Below are positions 1 to 6,606 of a stretch of DNA of 7,784 nucleotides, one piece after another (position 1 is the stretch's first letter; every line of letters starts with the position of its first letter). This DNA comes from Planctomycetota bacterium (GTDB lineage: Bacteria; Planctomycetota; Planctomycetia; Isosphaerales; Isosphaeraceae). The position numbers and the translations under genes were made by a program. Where the stretch lies: contig JAJYDH010000314.1 of the NCBI GenBank assembly GCA_021777685.1, forward strand, positions 1-7,784, written 5' to 3'. The notes under the pieces were generated by a model, which saw only the letters and a list, made by a program, of their open reading frames with translations, was not told the DNA's origin and searched no databases.

Positions 1-59
1 CGAGCAGTAGCCCCCCCGCTCTCCCGATAGCGGACGGACGGTTTCTTGCCGCGCGACAT
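1..59 (-). CDS. Possible 5' end of an unidentified gene, cut by the left window edge
   Basis: Reading leftwards on the minus strand, an ATG at 59-57 opens a frame of 19 complete codons with no stop before the edge (MSRGKKPSVRYRESGGATA). An AGGA lies 7 nt upstream of the ATG, a normal ribosome-binding spacing. A TAGAAT (-10-like) hexamer lies at 109-104 on the same strand, but I see no matching -35. The basic, polar N-terminus has no signal peptide or membrane segment. Nineteen codons are too few to assign a family, and an open stretch this short is expected by chance in GC-rich DNA. If real, the gene is divergent from the eboB-like gene. Confidence 0.3.
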   Translation of the reverse strand, partial: MSRGKKPSVRYRESGGATA

Positions 60-163
60 CGTGGTATCCTGAGGTATGAAAATCCGGGCTCGTCACCAAC
101 CGAATTCTACGGTTCACGCTGAATGCCGTACCGAATACCCTGCGGGCTTCTGGCGTAAATCAT

Positions 164-188
164 TTGGCTGCAAGTGGATAATATTTTC
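164..188 (+). promoter_or_regulatory. AT-rich start region with a -10-like hexamer directly before eboB
   Basis: The 40 bases before the eboB-like gene are far richer in A+T than anything else nearby. GATAAT at 177-182 matches five of six positions of the sigma-70 -10 consensus. I find no convincing -35 at 16-18 bp and no Shine-Dalgarno before the ATG at 189. A transcript started about 7 nt after this hexamer would begin at or next to that ATG, which would make the mRNA leaderless. The start site is inferred, not seen. Confidence 0.35.
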
Positions 189-1025
189 ATGAATTATATA
201 GATCCCCACATCCACATGGTCAGCCGGACCACCGACGATTACAAGCGCATGGCCCTGGCCGGCTGCGTGCTGGTCAGCGAGCCGGCGTTCTGGGCGGGTT
301 TCGACCGCTCGGGGCCCGAGGGGTTCCGCGACTACTTCCGCCAGCTCGTCACCTTCGAGCGGGCCCGGTCGAAGCTCTACGGGATCGAGCACCACACCTG
401 GCTCTGCATCAACGCCAAGGAGGCGGAGAACGTCGCGCTCTCGCGCGAGGTCATCAGGATGATCCCCGAGTTCCTCGACCACCCGAGCGTCCTCGGGATC
501 GGCGAGATCGGGCTGAACAAGAACACGAAGAACGAGGCGACCGTGTTCCTCGAACACGTCGACCTCGCCGCGAAGCACGGCGAGTTGATCCTGGTCCACA
601 CGCCGCACCTGGCCGACAAGTACCAGGGGACGCGGATGATCCTCGACATGTTCAGGGGCGATCGCCGGATCAGGCCGGAAAGGGTCTGCATCGACCACGT
701 CGAGGAGCACACGATCCGCCCGGCGCTCGACGCCGGCCACTGGGTCGGCATGACCCTTTACCCGATCACCAAATGCACGCCCGCCCGCGCCGCCGACATG
801 GTCGAGCTCTACGGGACCGAGCGGATCATGGTCAACTCGGCCGGGGACTGGGGCCACAGCGACCCCCTGGCCGTGCCCGAATTTATCTTCGAGATGCGGT
901 CCCGAGGGCACGACGAGGCGACCATCCGCAAGGTCGTCCTCGACAACCCGCTCGCCTTCTTCGGCCAGTGCCCCCGGTTCTCGTTCACCCCGAGGGGTGC
1001 GTCCGAGGAGCCGGCGAGGGCCTGA
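189..1025 (+). CDS. eboB: TatD-family metal-dependent hydrolase, EboB-like
   Basis: The 278-residue protein is a soluble TIM-barrel amidohydrolase of the TatD type. Metal-ligand signatures are all present and in order: HxH at residues 7-9 (DPHIHM), Glu106 (GEIGL), His137 (VHTPH), His170 (IDH), and Asp220 or Asp225 in NSAGDWGHSD. The N-terminal SRTTDDY (12-18) and EPAFW (31-35), the SAGDWGHSDPL block, and the tail NPLAFFGQ are hallmarks I recognise from EboB proteins rather than from DNA-processing TatD nucleases. EboB belongs to the Ebo system, which in cyanobacteria is needed to move the scytonemin precursor to the periplasm; the substrate of EboB itself is unknown. I chose the ATG at 189, not the in-frame GTG at 174, because family members begin a few residues before the HxH. 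No SD is visible. It is convergent with the DUF1559 gene (21-nt gap). Its expected partner eboC is about 3.6 kb away on the other strand. Family call firm, Ebo assignment fairly sure. Confidence 0.8.
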   Translation: MNYIDPHIHMVSRTTDDYKRMALAGCVLVSEPAFWAGFDRSGPEGFRDYFRQLVTFERARSKLYGIEHHTWLCINAKEAENVALSREVIRMIPEFLDHPSVLGIGEIGLNKNTKNEATVFLEHVDLAAKHGELILVHTPHLADKYQGTRMILDMFRGDRRIRPERVCIDHVEEHTIRPALDAGHWVGMTLYPITKCTPARAADMVELYGTERIMVNSAGDWGHSDPLAVPEFIFEMRSRGHDEATIRKVVLDNPLAFFGQCPRFSFTPRGASEEPARA

Positions 1026-1046
1026 GATTGCGCCGATCGGGCCGGA

Positions 1047-2162
1047 TCAATAGTCCGAGCCGATCACCTCGCCGCCTTTTCGGGTGCCGAGGGCCCGGTA
1101 GGTCGTCAGGTCGATCGTCTCTTTGAGGAACCGGGCCGAGCCGTCGCCGAAGAGGAACATGGCGCCTCCGGGATGCTGGCTTCGGAAGCCCCACTGGCCG
1201 TATTCCTTGTAGATGGGGATGTTCTGGAGCCAGCCCTGGTAATCCGACGTGTCGGGCCAGGGCGTACCCGGCGGGAGCGGGTTGGGGCCGGGCTGGCCGT
1301 TGTTGCCGAAACCGTCGTTGCCCCCGGGATAGTCGCCCTGCATGATCGGGGCATTGATTCGGGGGACCTCGAAGGCGAAGCCTTGCGGGCGGAACGTCTC
1401 GCGGGTGGGATCGAACCTCGCCGAGACCGCGTAATAGCCGGGCCTCGACCAGGAGTTGAGCTGGGGGTCGGGGTCGTTCTTGAGCCGGCCGGTCTCGCCG
1501 ACGAAGATGGTCTGGCTCAGGCCGTCGACGACGCTCGCCGGGGCGTAGACGGTGGCGTCGTCGAAGGGGCCGTTGCCGACGTCCTGCTGCCAGCAGTCGG
1601 GGCCCGAGAAGTACGCGACGATGTTCCAGGTCCCGCCCGAGGGGGCGTAGGACGTCTGCGCGTAATAATTGCCGTCGCCGACGCTCGGGACCGTGGGGAG
1701 GTCGCTCGGGCAGACGTACGAGTTGACCCGGAGGGCCAGGCCCGTCGAGTTGATCGCTCCGGCGGGGAGTCCGCCCCACTGGCCGTTCATCCCGCCCGAG
1801 GCGAGGTTGAAGTTGATCGCATTGTAGGCGGCCGATTGCTCCATCTGAGGGAGGATCAGCGCGAAGGTCCCGAAGGCCCTCGGCCCGTGCACTCCCGAGC
1901 ACGAGTTGGCCCCGCCGTCGCCCGAGTTGTAATAGATCGCCCCGGGCGGGAAGCAGCGCGTGGCCGACTCATAGCCGGCGATCGCCAGGCCGATCTGCTT
2001 CAGGTTGTTCGTGCACTGGGCCCGCCGGGCCGCCTCGCGGGCCGCCTGCACGGCGGGCAACAGCAGCCCGACCAGCACGCCGATGATCGACATCACGACC
2101 AGCAGCTCGATGAGGGTGAATCCCCTTGATGCCCATCTCCGACGATTAGCCAGGGACATCAT
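1047..2162 (-). CDS. DUF1559 pseudopilin-like protein with prepilin N-terminus and H-X9-DG tail
   Basis: This 371-residue protein belongs to the DUF1559 family, which is strongly expanded in planctomycetes and has no established function. A basic leader ends in the prepilin peptidase site RGFTLIEL (residues 13-20; cleavage after Gly14, with Glu at mature position 5). A hydrophobic helix follows (about 18-38), then the conserved AAREAARRAQCTNNLKQIGLA segment. The C-terminus carries the H-X9-DG motif (His330, Asp340-Gly341) typical of the family. The protein is expected to be membrane-anchored through the pilin-like helix with its bulk outside the cytoplasm. The frame is open back to an ATG at 2216, but that codon overlaps the probable -10 element. 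The tandem ATGs at 2162 and 2159 sit 3 and 6 nt after GAGGGAG (2172-2166), so one of these is the start. It is divergent from the hydrolase gene. No pilus assembly genes are in the window, so it is probably a standalone surface pseudopilin. Confidence 0.88.
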   Translation of the reverse strand: MMSLANRRRWASRGFTLIELLVVMSIIGVLVGLLLPAVQAAREAARRAQCTNNLKQIGLAIAGYESATRCFPPGAIYYNSGDGGANSCSGVHGPRAFGTFALILPQMEQSAAYNAINFNLASGGMNGQWGGLPAGAINSTGLALRVNSYVCPSDLPTVPSVGDGNYYAQTSYAPSGGTWNIVAYFSGPDCWQQDVGNGPFDDATVYAPASVVDGLSQTIFVGETGRLKNDPDPQLNSWSRPGYYAVSARFDPTRETFRPQGFAFEVPRINAPIMQGDYPGGNDGFGNNGQPGPNPLPPGTPWPDTSDYQGWLQNIPIYKEYGQWGFRSQHPGGAMFLFGDGSARFLKETIDLTTYRALGTRKGGEVIGSDY

Positions 2163-2206
2163 CGTCTCCCTCGACCTCGGGTCGCTTCGGTCCATCCATC
2201 CTCGAT

Positions 2207-2215
2207 AGTATAACA
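2207..2215 (-). promoter_or_regulatory. Extended -10 promoter for the DUF1559 gene
   Basis: On the minus strand the sequence reads TGTTATACT. TATACT (2212-2207) matches five of six -10 positions and is preceded by the TGn extension, which can stand in for a -35. The best -35-like hexamer, TTAACT at 2238-2233, is 20 bp away and too far to be convincing. Transcription would start near 2200 and leave a leader of about 40 nt before the ATGs at 2162/2159. This also argues against translation from 2216. Confidence 0.5.
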
Positions 2216-2268
2216 CCTGTCGGCCGGTGAGAAGTTAAGCTTCGTCAATTCGGCCCGGGACCGGCGGC

Positions 2269-2297
2269 TTGGCGGCCCAGACGAGAGGGCGTAAGAT
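2269..2297 (+). promoter_or_regulatory. Possible sigma-70-like promoter for the hydrolase gene
   Basis: TTGGCG (2269-2274) and TAAGAT (2292-2297) are separated by exactly 17 bp. Each matches four of six consensus positions. Transcription would begin near 2304, giving a leader of about 36 nt that contains the GGAG at 2326-2329. Matches of this quality arise by chance, so this is a candidate only. Confidence 0.3.
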
Positions 2298-2339
2298 CAG
2301 AGATCCCCCGATCGAACCACCTCCCGGAGCCCCTTGACC

Positions 2340-3974
2340 ATGAGAATCGCCTCGTCTCTCGCGCCGGGCCTGGCGATCCTGGGCATGCTGGCGGCTTCCA
2401 CGACCGGCCGGGCCGATGATCTCCCGAGGCCGGTCGACCCTGGCCAGGCCCGCGAGCGCACCTGCTTCCAGACGCACGCGCCCTGGGATTCTCGGCTCCA
2501 GATCCGCTCGGACGTGGCGATCTGCTACGGGATCGACAAGACTCTGGCCGCGCGGATCGCCGGCTGGAAAGCTCAAGGATACATCACGCACCTGATGACC
2601 GGGGTCTCCTGGGGCGAATACCAGGATTACCTCTACGGGCGGTTCGACGGGATCAACCATGTCGACGAGGCCCAGACCGAGCGCAGCGGCAAGGTGATCT
2701 CGCACGGCGGCGACGTCTATTACATGTCGCCGGGCGAGAACTTCGGCAAATTCCTCTCAGACGGTGTCAAGCGCGCGATGGACGCCGGCGCCGAGGCGAT
2801 CCACCTCGAAGAGCCCGAGTTCTGGGTCCGGGGCGGCTACGGCGCGGGGTTCAAGCGAGAGTGGAAATCCTATTACGGAGAAGACTGGATTGCGCCCCAC
2901 TCCTCGCCGGACGCCCAGTATCGCTCGTCGAGGCTCAAGTATCACCTCTACCAGCGCGCCTTGAAGCAGGTGTTCGACTTCGTCAAGGCCGAGAACGCCC
3001 GGACCGGCCGCAACGTCAAGTGCTACGTCCCGACCCACAGCCTGATCAACTACGCCGACTGGGGCATCGTCAGCCCCGAGTCGAGCCTGATCGGCGTCGG
3101 TGCCGACGGCTTCATCGCCCAGGTCTGGACCGGCACCGCCCGAGAGCCCAACGTCTACCGGGGCGTGAAGCGCGAGCGGACCTTCGAGACCGCCTTCCTC
3201 GAATACGGGGCGATGATGAACGTCGTCAGGGCCAGCGGGGGCACCGTCTGGTTCCTCAACGACCCGATCGAGGACAACCCCGACCACTCGTGGGACGACT
3301 ACAAGACCAACTGGGAGAGCACCCAGACCGCCTCGCTCCTCTGGCCACAGGTGAGCCGCTTCGAGGTGATGCCCTGGCCCGAGCGGATCTACCGAGGGCG
3401 CTACCCGACCGTCGACTCGTCCCGACGGAAGCCGGGCGAGCCGGTGGTCCGGGTCCCCATGCCCCCCGCCTACGCGACCGAGGTTCAGACCGTCATCACC
3501 GCCCTCAACGACATGGAACAGGCCGACGTCTCCTGGGACTGCGGGACTCGCGGCATCGGCGTCGTCGTGTCCGACTCGATGATGTTCCAGAGGGGCGACC
3601 CGAGCCCGTCCGACGACAACCTCGGCTCGTTCTACGGCCTGGCGATGCCGCTGGTCAAGCACGGCATCCCCGCCGAGCCGGTGCAGCTCGAGAACGCCCC
3701 GATAGCCGGCGCCCTCGCGCCCCACAAGATCCTCCTGATGACCTACGAGGGGATGAAGCCGATGACGCCCGAGGTCCACCCGCCCCTGGCCGACTGGGTC
3801 AAGAAGGGCGGAGCCCTCGTCTTCCTCGGCGACGATTCCGACCCCTATAACAGCGTCCGATCCTGGTGGAACGACAAGGCCAAGGGCATGTCCTACCGCT
3901 CGCCCCGCGAGCACCTCTTCGAGCAACTCGGCCTCTCCCGGGACGCGAAACCGGGCCGCTATCCGGTGGGGTAG
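2340..3974 (+). CDS. Secreted glycoside-hydrolase-like TIM barrel with GATase-like domain, ended by a premature amber codon
   Basis: As read, this gives 544 residues. A signal peptide is clear (residues 1-25: MRIAS, a hydrophobic core, cleavage near GRA|DD), so the protein acts outside the cytoplasm. Residues about 45-350 look like a TIM barrel of the type seen in carbohydrate-active enzymes. Candidate acidic catalytic residues lie in HLEEPEFW (155-162), and aromatic-rich strands such as GTVWFLNDP (301-309) follow. Residues about 400-505 resemble the glutamine-amidotransferase-like fold that follows the barrel in several hydrolases (HKILLMTYEGM, ADWVKKGGALVFLGDD). I cannot place it in a numbered glycoside hydrolase family, and substrate and catalysis are unproven. 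ATG 2340 has GGAG at 2326-2329, 10 nt upstream; a TTG at 2334 is in frame but less likely. The frame stops at TAG 3972-3974, yet the same frame continues open to 4544 with similar codon use. The intact gene would therefore encode about 734 residues. It is divergent from the DUF1559 gene. Confidence 0.75.
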   Translation: MRIASSLAPGLAILGMLAASTTGRADDLPRPVDPGQARERTCFQTHAPWDSRLQIRSDVAICYGIDKTLAARIAGWKAQGYITHLMTGVSWGEYQDYLYGRFDGINHVDEAQTERSGKVISHGGDVYYMSPGENFGKFLSDGVKRAMDAGAEAIHLEEPEFWVRGGYGAGFKREWKSYYGEDWIAPHSSPDAQYRSSRLKYHLYQRALKQVFDFVKAENARTGRNVKCYVPTHSLINYADWGIVSPESSLIGVGADGFIAQVWTGTAREPNVYRGVKRERTFETAFLEYGAMMNVVRASGGTVWFLNDPIEDNPDHSWDDYKTNWESTQTASLLWPQVSRFEVMPWPERIYRGRYPTVDSSRRKPGEPVVRVPMPPAYATEVQTVITALNDMEQADVSWDCGTRGIGVVVSDSMMFQRGDPSPSDDNLGSFYGLAMPLVKHGIPAEPVQLENAPIAGALAPHKILLMTYEGMKPMTPEVHPPLADWVKKGGALVFLGDDSDPYNSVRSWWNDKAKGMSYRSPREHLFEQLGLSRDAKPGRYPVG

Positions 3975-4544
3975 GGGTTCCTGATCTACGACACCGCCAG
4001 CCCGGCGGCGTTGACCTATCGAAAGGACGGCGCCGACCACCTCCTCGACCTGGCCCGCCGGGCCTCCAAGGACGTTCATCTGCCCTTCCAAACGGCCAAT
4101 CACCTGGTCCTCCGCCGAGGGCCCTACGTCGTCGCGGCCGGCCTCGACGAGACGATCGAGGGGGAGCCGTTCGTCGTCAAAGGACGGTTCCTCGACCTCT
4201 TCGACGCCCAGCTACCCGTCGTCAAGTCGGTCAGCCTCGCCCCCGGTTCCCGAAAGCTCCTCCTCGACCTCGACCGTGCCCGGCCGGAGGGCCCCGCCGT
4301 GCTCGCCTCCGCCTGCAAGATCCTCGGGGCCAAGGCCGAGCCCGACGGTTCGTTCCACTTCCGAGCCGAGGGGCCCGAGCGGGTCGAGGCCGTCCTGCGG
4401 GTCTCACTGGCCGCAGCCCCGAAGGGGGTCGAAATCGACGGCCAACCGCTCCCGGCCGAAGCCCGGACCTGGGATGAGGGGACGAAGACGCTCCTCGTCC
4501 GATTCCCCAACGCACCCCAGGGACATCAGGTCGTCATCTGGTGA
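3975..4544 (+). pseudogene. C-terminal part of the secreted hydrolase, separated by an in-frame TAG
   Basis: This stretch directly continues the reading frame of the preceding gene after the TAG at 3972-3974 and ends at TGA 4542-4544. It encodes 189 residues with no further stop and the same GC-rich third positions. It begins GFLIYDTASPAALTYRKDG and includes GPYVVAAGLDE, then KGRFLDLFDAQLPVV and a tail with beta-strand character (TKTLLVRFPNAPQGHQVVIW). Such a pattern fits the C-terminal beta domain that follows a GATase-like domain in beta-galactosidase-like enzymes. No start codon with a good ribosome-binding site is apparent near its beginning (the first candidate is TTG 4011), so independent translation is unlikely. 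It may be a recent nonsense mutation, a base-calling error, or a read-through product. The clean frame argues against an old pseudogene. Confidence 0.65.
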
Positions 4545-4566
4545 ACTGATCGAGTGGTGTCATGTA

Positions 4567-4646
4567 GGGTGGGTGAGCGGTAGCGAAACCCACCAACGGT
4601 TCGACATCGCCCGGCCCTGGCGGGTCTCGCGACCGCTCACCCGCCC
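4567..4646. repeat. REPIN-like inverted pair of 28-nt hairpin units
   Basis: Two 28-nt arms, 4567-4594 and 4619-4646, are inverted copies of each other at 24 of 28 positions, with a 24-nt spacer. Each arm is also a hairpin on its own: GGTGGGT (4568-4574) pairs with ACCCACC (4588-4594), and GGCGGGT (4619-4625) pairs with ACCCGCC (4639-4645). Two of the four arm differences are the two sides of one base pair, changed together from T-A to C-G, so the small stems are kept. The left unit (TAGGGTGGGTGAGCGG) resembles dispersed TAGGGTGGGT...ACCCACC repeats found in many bacterial genomes. The element lies between two convergent genes and could also serve as a bidirectional terminator, although it has no T-tract. 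No RAYT transposase is in the window. Confidence 0.7.
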
Positions 4647-4671
4647 CACGTCCGAAGTCGAAGGCCCTCGA

Positions 4672-5583
4672 TCAGGTCGAATAGAGCCGCTTGCCGATCA
4701 GGAACGCCGGGACCCAGAGGGCCGCGACCACGACCGCGGCCGAGGGGCCCCGGACGGCCGCGACGGCGGCGACGTCGAGCCAGACCAGCGAGAGCACGCC
4801 CGTCTTGACGGCAATCTGGAACGTCTTCGGGACCGGGTCGCGATAGGCCCGGAGCCCGGCCCGGTCCACGATCGCCGCGACGGCCAGGAGCACCAGCAGC
4901 CCATCCCCGCCCCGGGGCAAGATCGACCCGGTTGATCCGATCGCCGGGAACCGGTCGGGCCGGCCCAGCGCGAGGACCAGCCCGGCGAAGGCGAGATTCT
5001 GCAGGGCCAGCCCGGCGACCAGCCCCCGGGTCTGGCCGGTCTCGACCTCCGACCGGCTGATCCAGGTCACTCCCACCACGAACAGGCCAAAGCAGGCCGC
5101 GACCAGCCACGCCGACGGCCCGCCCAGCTCGGGGGCCTGGCTGAGGCCAAGCAGCAAATTCAACCCCCGACACGACCCCATGACTTCTGGGCCCAGCACC
5201 GTCCGCTTCAGGCCGGCATCGTAACCCAGCACGCAGGCCGCCAGGGCCAGGGCGACGACCAGGCTGGTCGTCGATCCGGACAGCACCGCGAGGACCGGCC
5301 CGAGGGCCAGCGCGATCCCGCCGAACCACACCGCGAGCCGTCGCGAGACCTTCCCCGAGGGGAGCGGGCGTCCCGGTCGTTCGACCAGGTCGACCTCGAA
5401 GTCGAACACGTCGTTGAGGACGATCCCGGCCGCGTAGATTGCCACCGAGGCCAGGACTAGAGGAACCCATCGCCCGGGTTCGTCCAGGGAGCCCCGCGCC
5501 AGGAGCCAGCCGGCCAGGCTGTCGGCGGCGGCGGTGAACAGGTTGGGCAGCCGGACCAGTTGCAGATACGGTTTGATGGCCAT
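4672..5583 (-). CDS. eboC: UbiA-family membrane protein, EboC-like
   Basis: This 303-residue polytopic membrane protein has about eight or nine hydrophobic segments. The N-terminal block LQLVRLPNLFTAAADSLAG is the usual UbiA opening. The first Asp-rich motif NDVFDFEVD (57-65) is followed by ERPGRPLPSG, which in UbiA enzymes binds Mg-diphosphate. YDAGLKRTVLGPEVMGSCRG (121-140) corresponds to the loop 4-5 region. Where typical members have the second Asp-rich motif, this one has WISRSEVETGQ (174-184), so the paired aspartates are missing. The GSCRGLNLLLG block and SRSEV match EboC proteins of the Ebo trafficking system as I know them. The start at 5583 is chosen because the frame opens further upstream only inside the preceding gene, and MAIKPYLQLVRLPN fits the family N-terminus. 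It starts 7 nt after the stop of the isomerase gene, so the two are probably co-transcribed and translationally coupled. An ordinary prenyltransferase is the alternative. Confidence 0.82.
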   Translation of the reverse strand: MAIKPYLQLVRLPNLFTAAADSLAGWLLARGSLDEPGRWVPLVLASVAIYAAGIVLNDVFDFEVDLVERPGRPLPSGKVSRRLAVWFGGIALALGPVLAVLSGSTTSLVVALALAACVLGYDAGLKRTVLGPEVMGSCRGLNLLLGLSQAPELGGPSAWLVAACFGLFVVGVTWISRSEVETGQTRGLVAGLALQNLAFAGLVLALGRPDRFPAIGSTGSILPRGGDGLLVLLAVAAIVDRAGLRAYRDPVPKTFQIAVKTGVLSLVWLDVAAVAAVRGPSAAVVVAALWVPAFLIGKRLYST

Positions 5584-5590
5584 CAAGGTC

Positions 5591-6445
5591 TCAGGCCGCC
5601 GTCGGGCCGGTGAACAGGGGCCGGAGAAATTCCATCGCCCCGCGAGCGGCGGCGTCGGGGTCGTCGATGTTCGGGTACAGCTCGACCGTGATCCAGCCGT
5701 CATAGCCGGTCTTCTCGATCGCCCGGACCACCTCGGCGAAGTCGATCGCCCCCAGGCCCGGGACGAGGTGGTGATGGACCCTCGTCGCGGCGATGTCCTC
5801 GAAGTGATAATGCTTGATGTGCGGGGCGAGCTTGGCGATGGCGCGGGGGATGTCCTCGCTGACGCAGTAGGCGTGGCCCACGTCGAAGTTCAGGCCGACC
5901 GACGGGGCGTTGAGCCGCTCGGCGACTTCGAGGTACTGGTCCGACGTCTCCAGGAGCAGGTGCGGCTCGGGCTCGATCAGGAGCATCACGCCGAGCTTCT
6001 CCGCGTGCTCGGCCAGCGGCTTGAGCCCCTCGACGAACAGGTCGATCGCCGCCTGTCGCGACTGGCCTTTGGGCAGCGGCCCGCCCGGCTCGGTCGTGAT
6101 GTGCGGCGCCCCCAGCTCCTTGCAGAGGTCCAGGGCCCGCCTCGTGTGGTCGATCCGGACCCGGCGATATCCGTCGTCGGCCTCGATGAACGACGGGTGC
6201 AGATACGGGTGGCGATGGTCGTTGATCGCGTTCATCATGAACGCGTTGACGTTCGAGAACACGAGCGAGTTCCGCTCCATCGCTGCCCGGATCGCCCGCT
6301 TCGGCCCTTCGAGCAGCCCCGCCGGCCAGGCGTGGGGGACGTCGGCCATCAGCTCCAGCCCCTCGTAGCCCAGCGCCGCGATCCGGGCCGCCGCCTCCTC
6401 GAAGGGGAATTTCATGTAGGCGTTCGTGCTAAAGGCGAGGCGCAT
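5591..6445 (-). CDS. Sugar phosphate isomerase/epimerase (AP endonuclease 2-type TIM barrel)
   Basis: The 284-residue soluble protein has the xylose-isomerase-like TIM-barrel fold (AP_endonuc_2 family). Metal-binding candidates fall in the expected order: Glu158/Glu160 in LLIEPEP, Asp188 and His191 in FDVGHAY, His214 in KHYHFED, and Glu255 in TVELYP. The unusual HHH at 224-226 lies near the active-site end. The N-terminus MRLAFSTNAY is typical, which supports the ATG at 6445; GAGAG (6456-6452) sits 6 nt upstream. It is the first gene of a two-gene unit with the EboC-like UbiA protein. The Ebo system includes a TIM-barrel member (EboE), but EboE is usually about 100 residues longer, so I do not use that name. 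It may do the equivalent step or act on another sugar or polyol. Substrate unknown. Confidence 0.85.
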   Translation of the reverse strand: MRLAFSTNAYMKFPFEEAAARIAALGYEGLELMADVPHAWPAGLLEGPKRAIRAAMERNSLVFSNVNAFMMNAINDHRHPYLHPSFIEADDGYRRVRIDHTRRALDLCKELGAPHITTEPGGPLPKGQSRQAAIDLFVEGLKPLAEHAEKLGVMLLIEPEPHLLLETSDQYLEVAERLNAPSVGLNFDVGHAYCVSEDIPRAIAKLAPHIKHYHFEDIAATRVHHHLVPGLGAIDFAEVVRAIEKTGYDGWITVELYPNIDDPDAAARGAMEFLRPLFTGPTAA

Positions 6446-6480
6446 CGGATTCTCTCGTCGGGCGGGGAGATCGGGCCCTC

Positions 6481-6509
6481 ATTATGGACGGGGCCGCCTC
6501 CCGGATCAA
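6481..6509 (-). promoter_or_regulatory. Sigma-70-like promoter of the isomerase-eboC operon
   Basis: On the minus strand TTGATC (6509-6504) and CATAAT (6486-6481) are separated by exactly 17 bp. They match four and five of six consensus positions respectively. Transcription would begin near 6474, leaving a leader of about 30 nt with a GAGAG ribosome-binding site before the ATG at 6445. The position suits the operon well and makes it likely that the DNA further upstream is not part of its message. Confidence 0.5.
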
Positions 6510-6606
6510 CGCGCCATGCGGCTCGCTCGCCGAATTCTCCATCCCCCCCATCGGGCAGGACTCGTGCCGACGATACGAAGACCGGGAGACGGGGGGGTGA
6601 ACCCGG

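Noticed and set aside
114..911. A 265-codon minus-strand frame across the eboB-like gene
   Set aside because: The plus-strand protein has all TatD metal ligands in order. The antisense translation is rich in Asp, Val, Arg and Pro with no recognisable fold.
1026..1046. Terminator between the convergent eboB and DUF1559 genes
   Set aside because: The 21-nt gap holds only a weak imperfect GATC-ended palindrome and no T-tract, so a terminator cannot be supported.
1173..2129. A 318-codon plus-strand frame across the DUF1559 gene
   Set aside because: The minus strand carries unmistakable prepilin and H-X9-DG motifs. The plus-strand translation is low-complexity Arg/Gly/Val-rich shadow sequence.
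2213..2247. TTGACG (2248-2243, minus strand) as -35 of the DUF1559 promoter
   Set aside because: It is a good hexamer, but it lies 30 bp from the TATACT -10, well outside the usual 16-18 bp spacing.
3972..3974. TAG as a pyrrolysine codon
   Set aside because: No pylT or pylS genes are visible, and pyrrolysine use is confined mostly to methylamine-using archaea and a few bacteria. A mutation, an error or ordinary read-through is simpler.
2757..4103. A 448-codon open frame antisense to the secreted hydrolase gene
   Set aside because: It mirrors the codon bias of the plus-strand gene (GC-rich third positions suppress antisense stops), shows no family motif, and conflicts with a gene that has a clear signal peptide and domain order.
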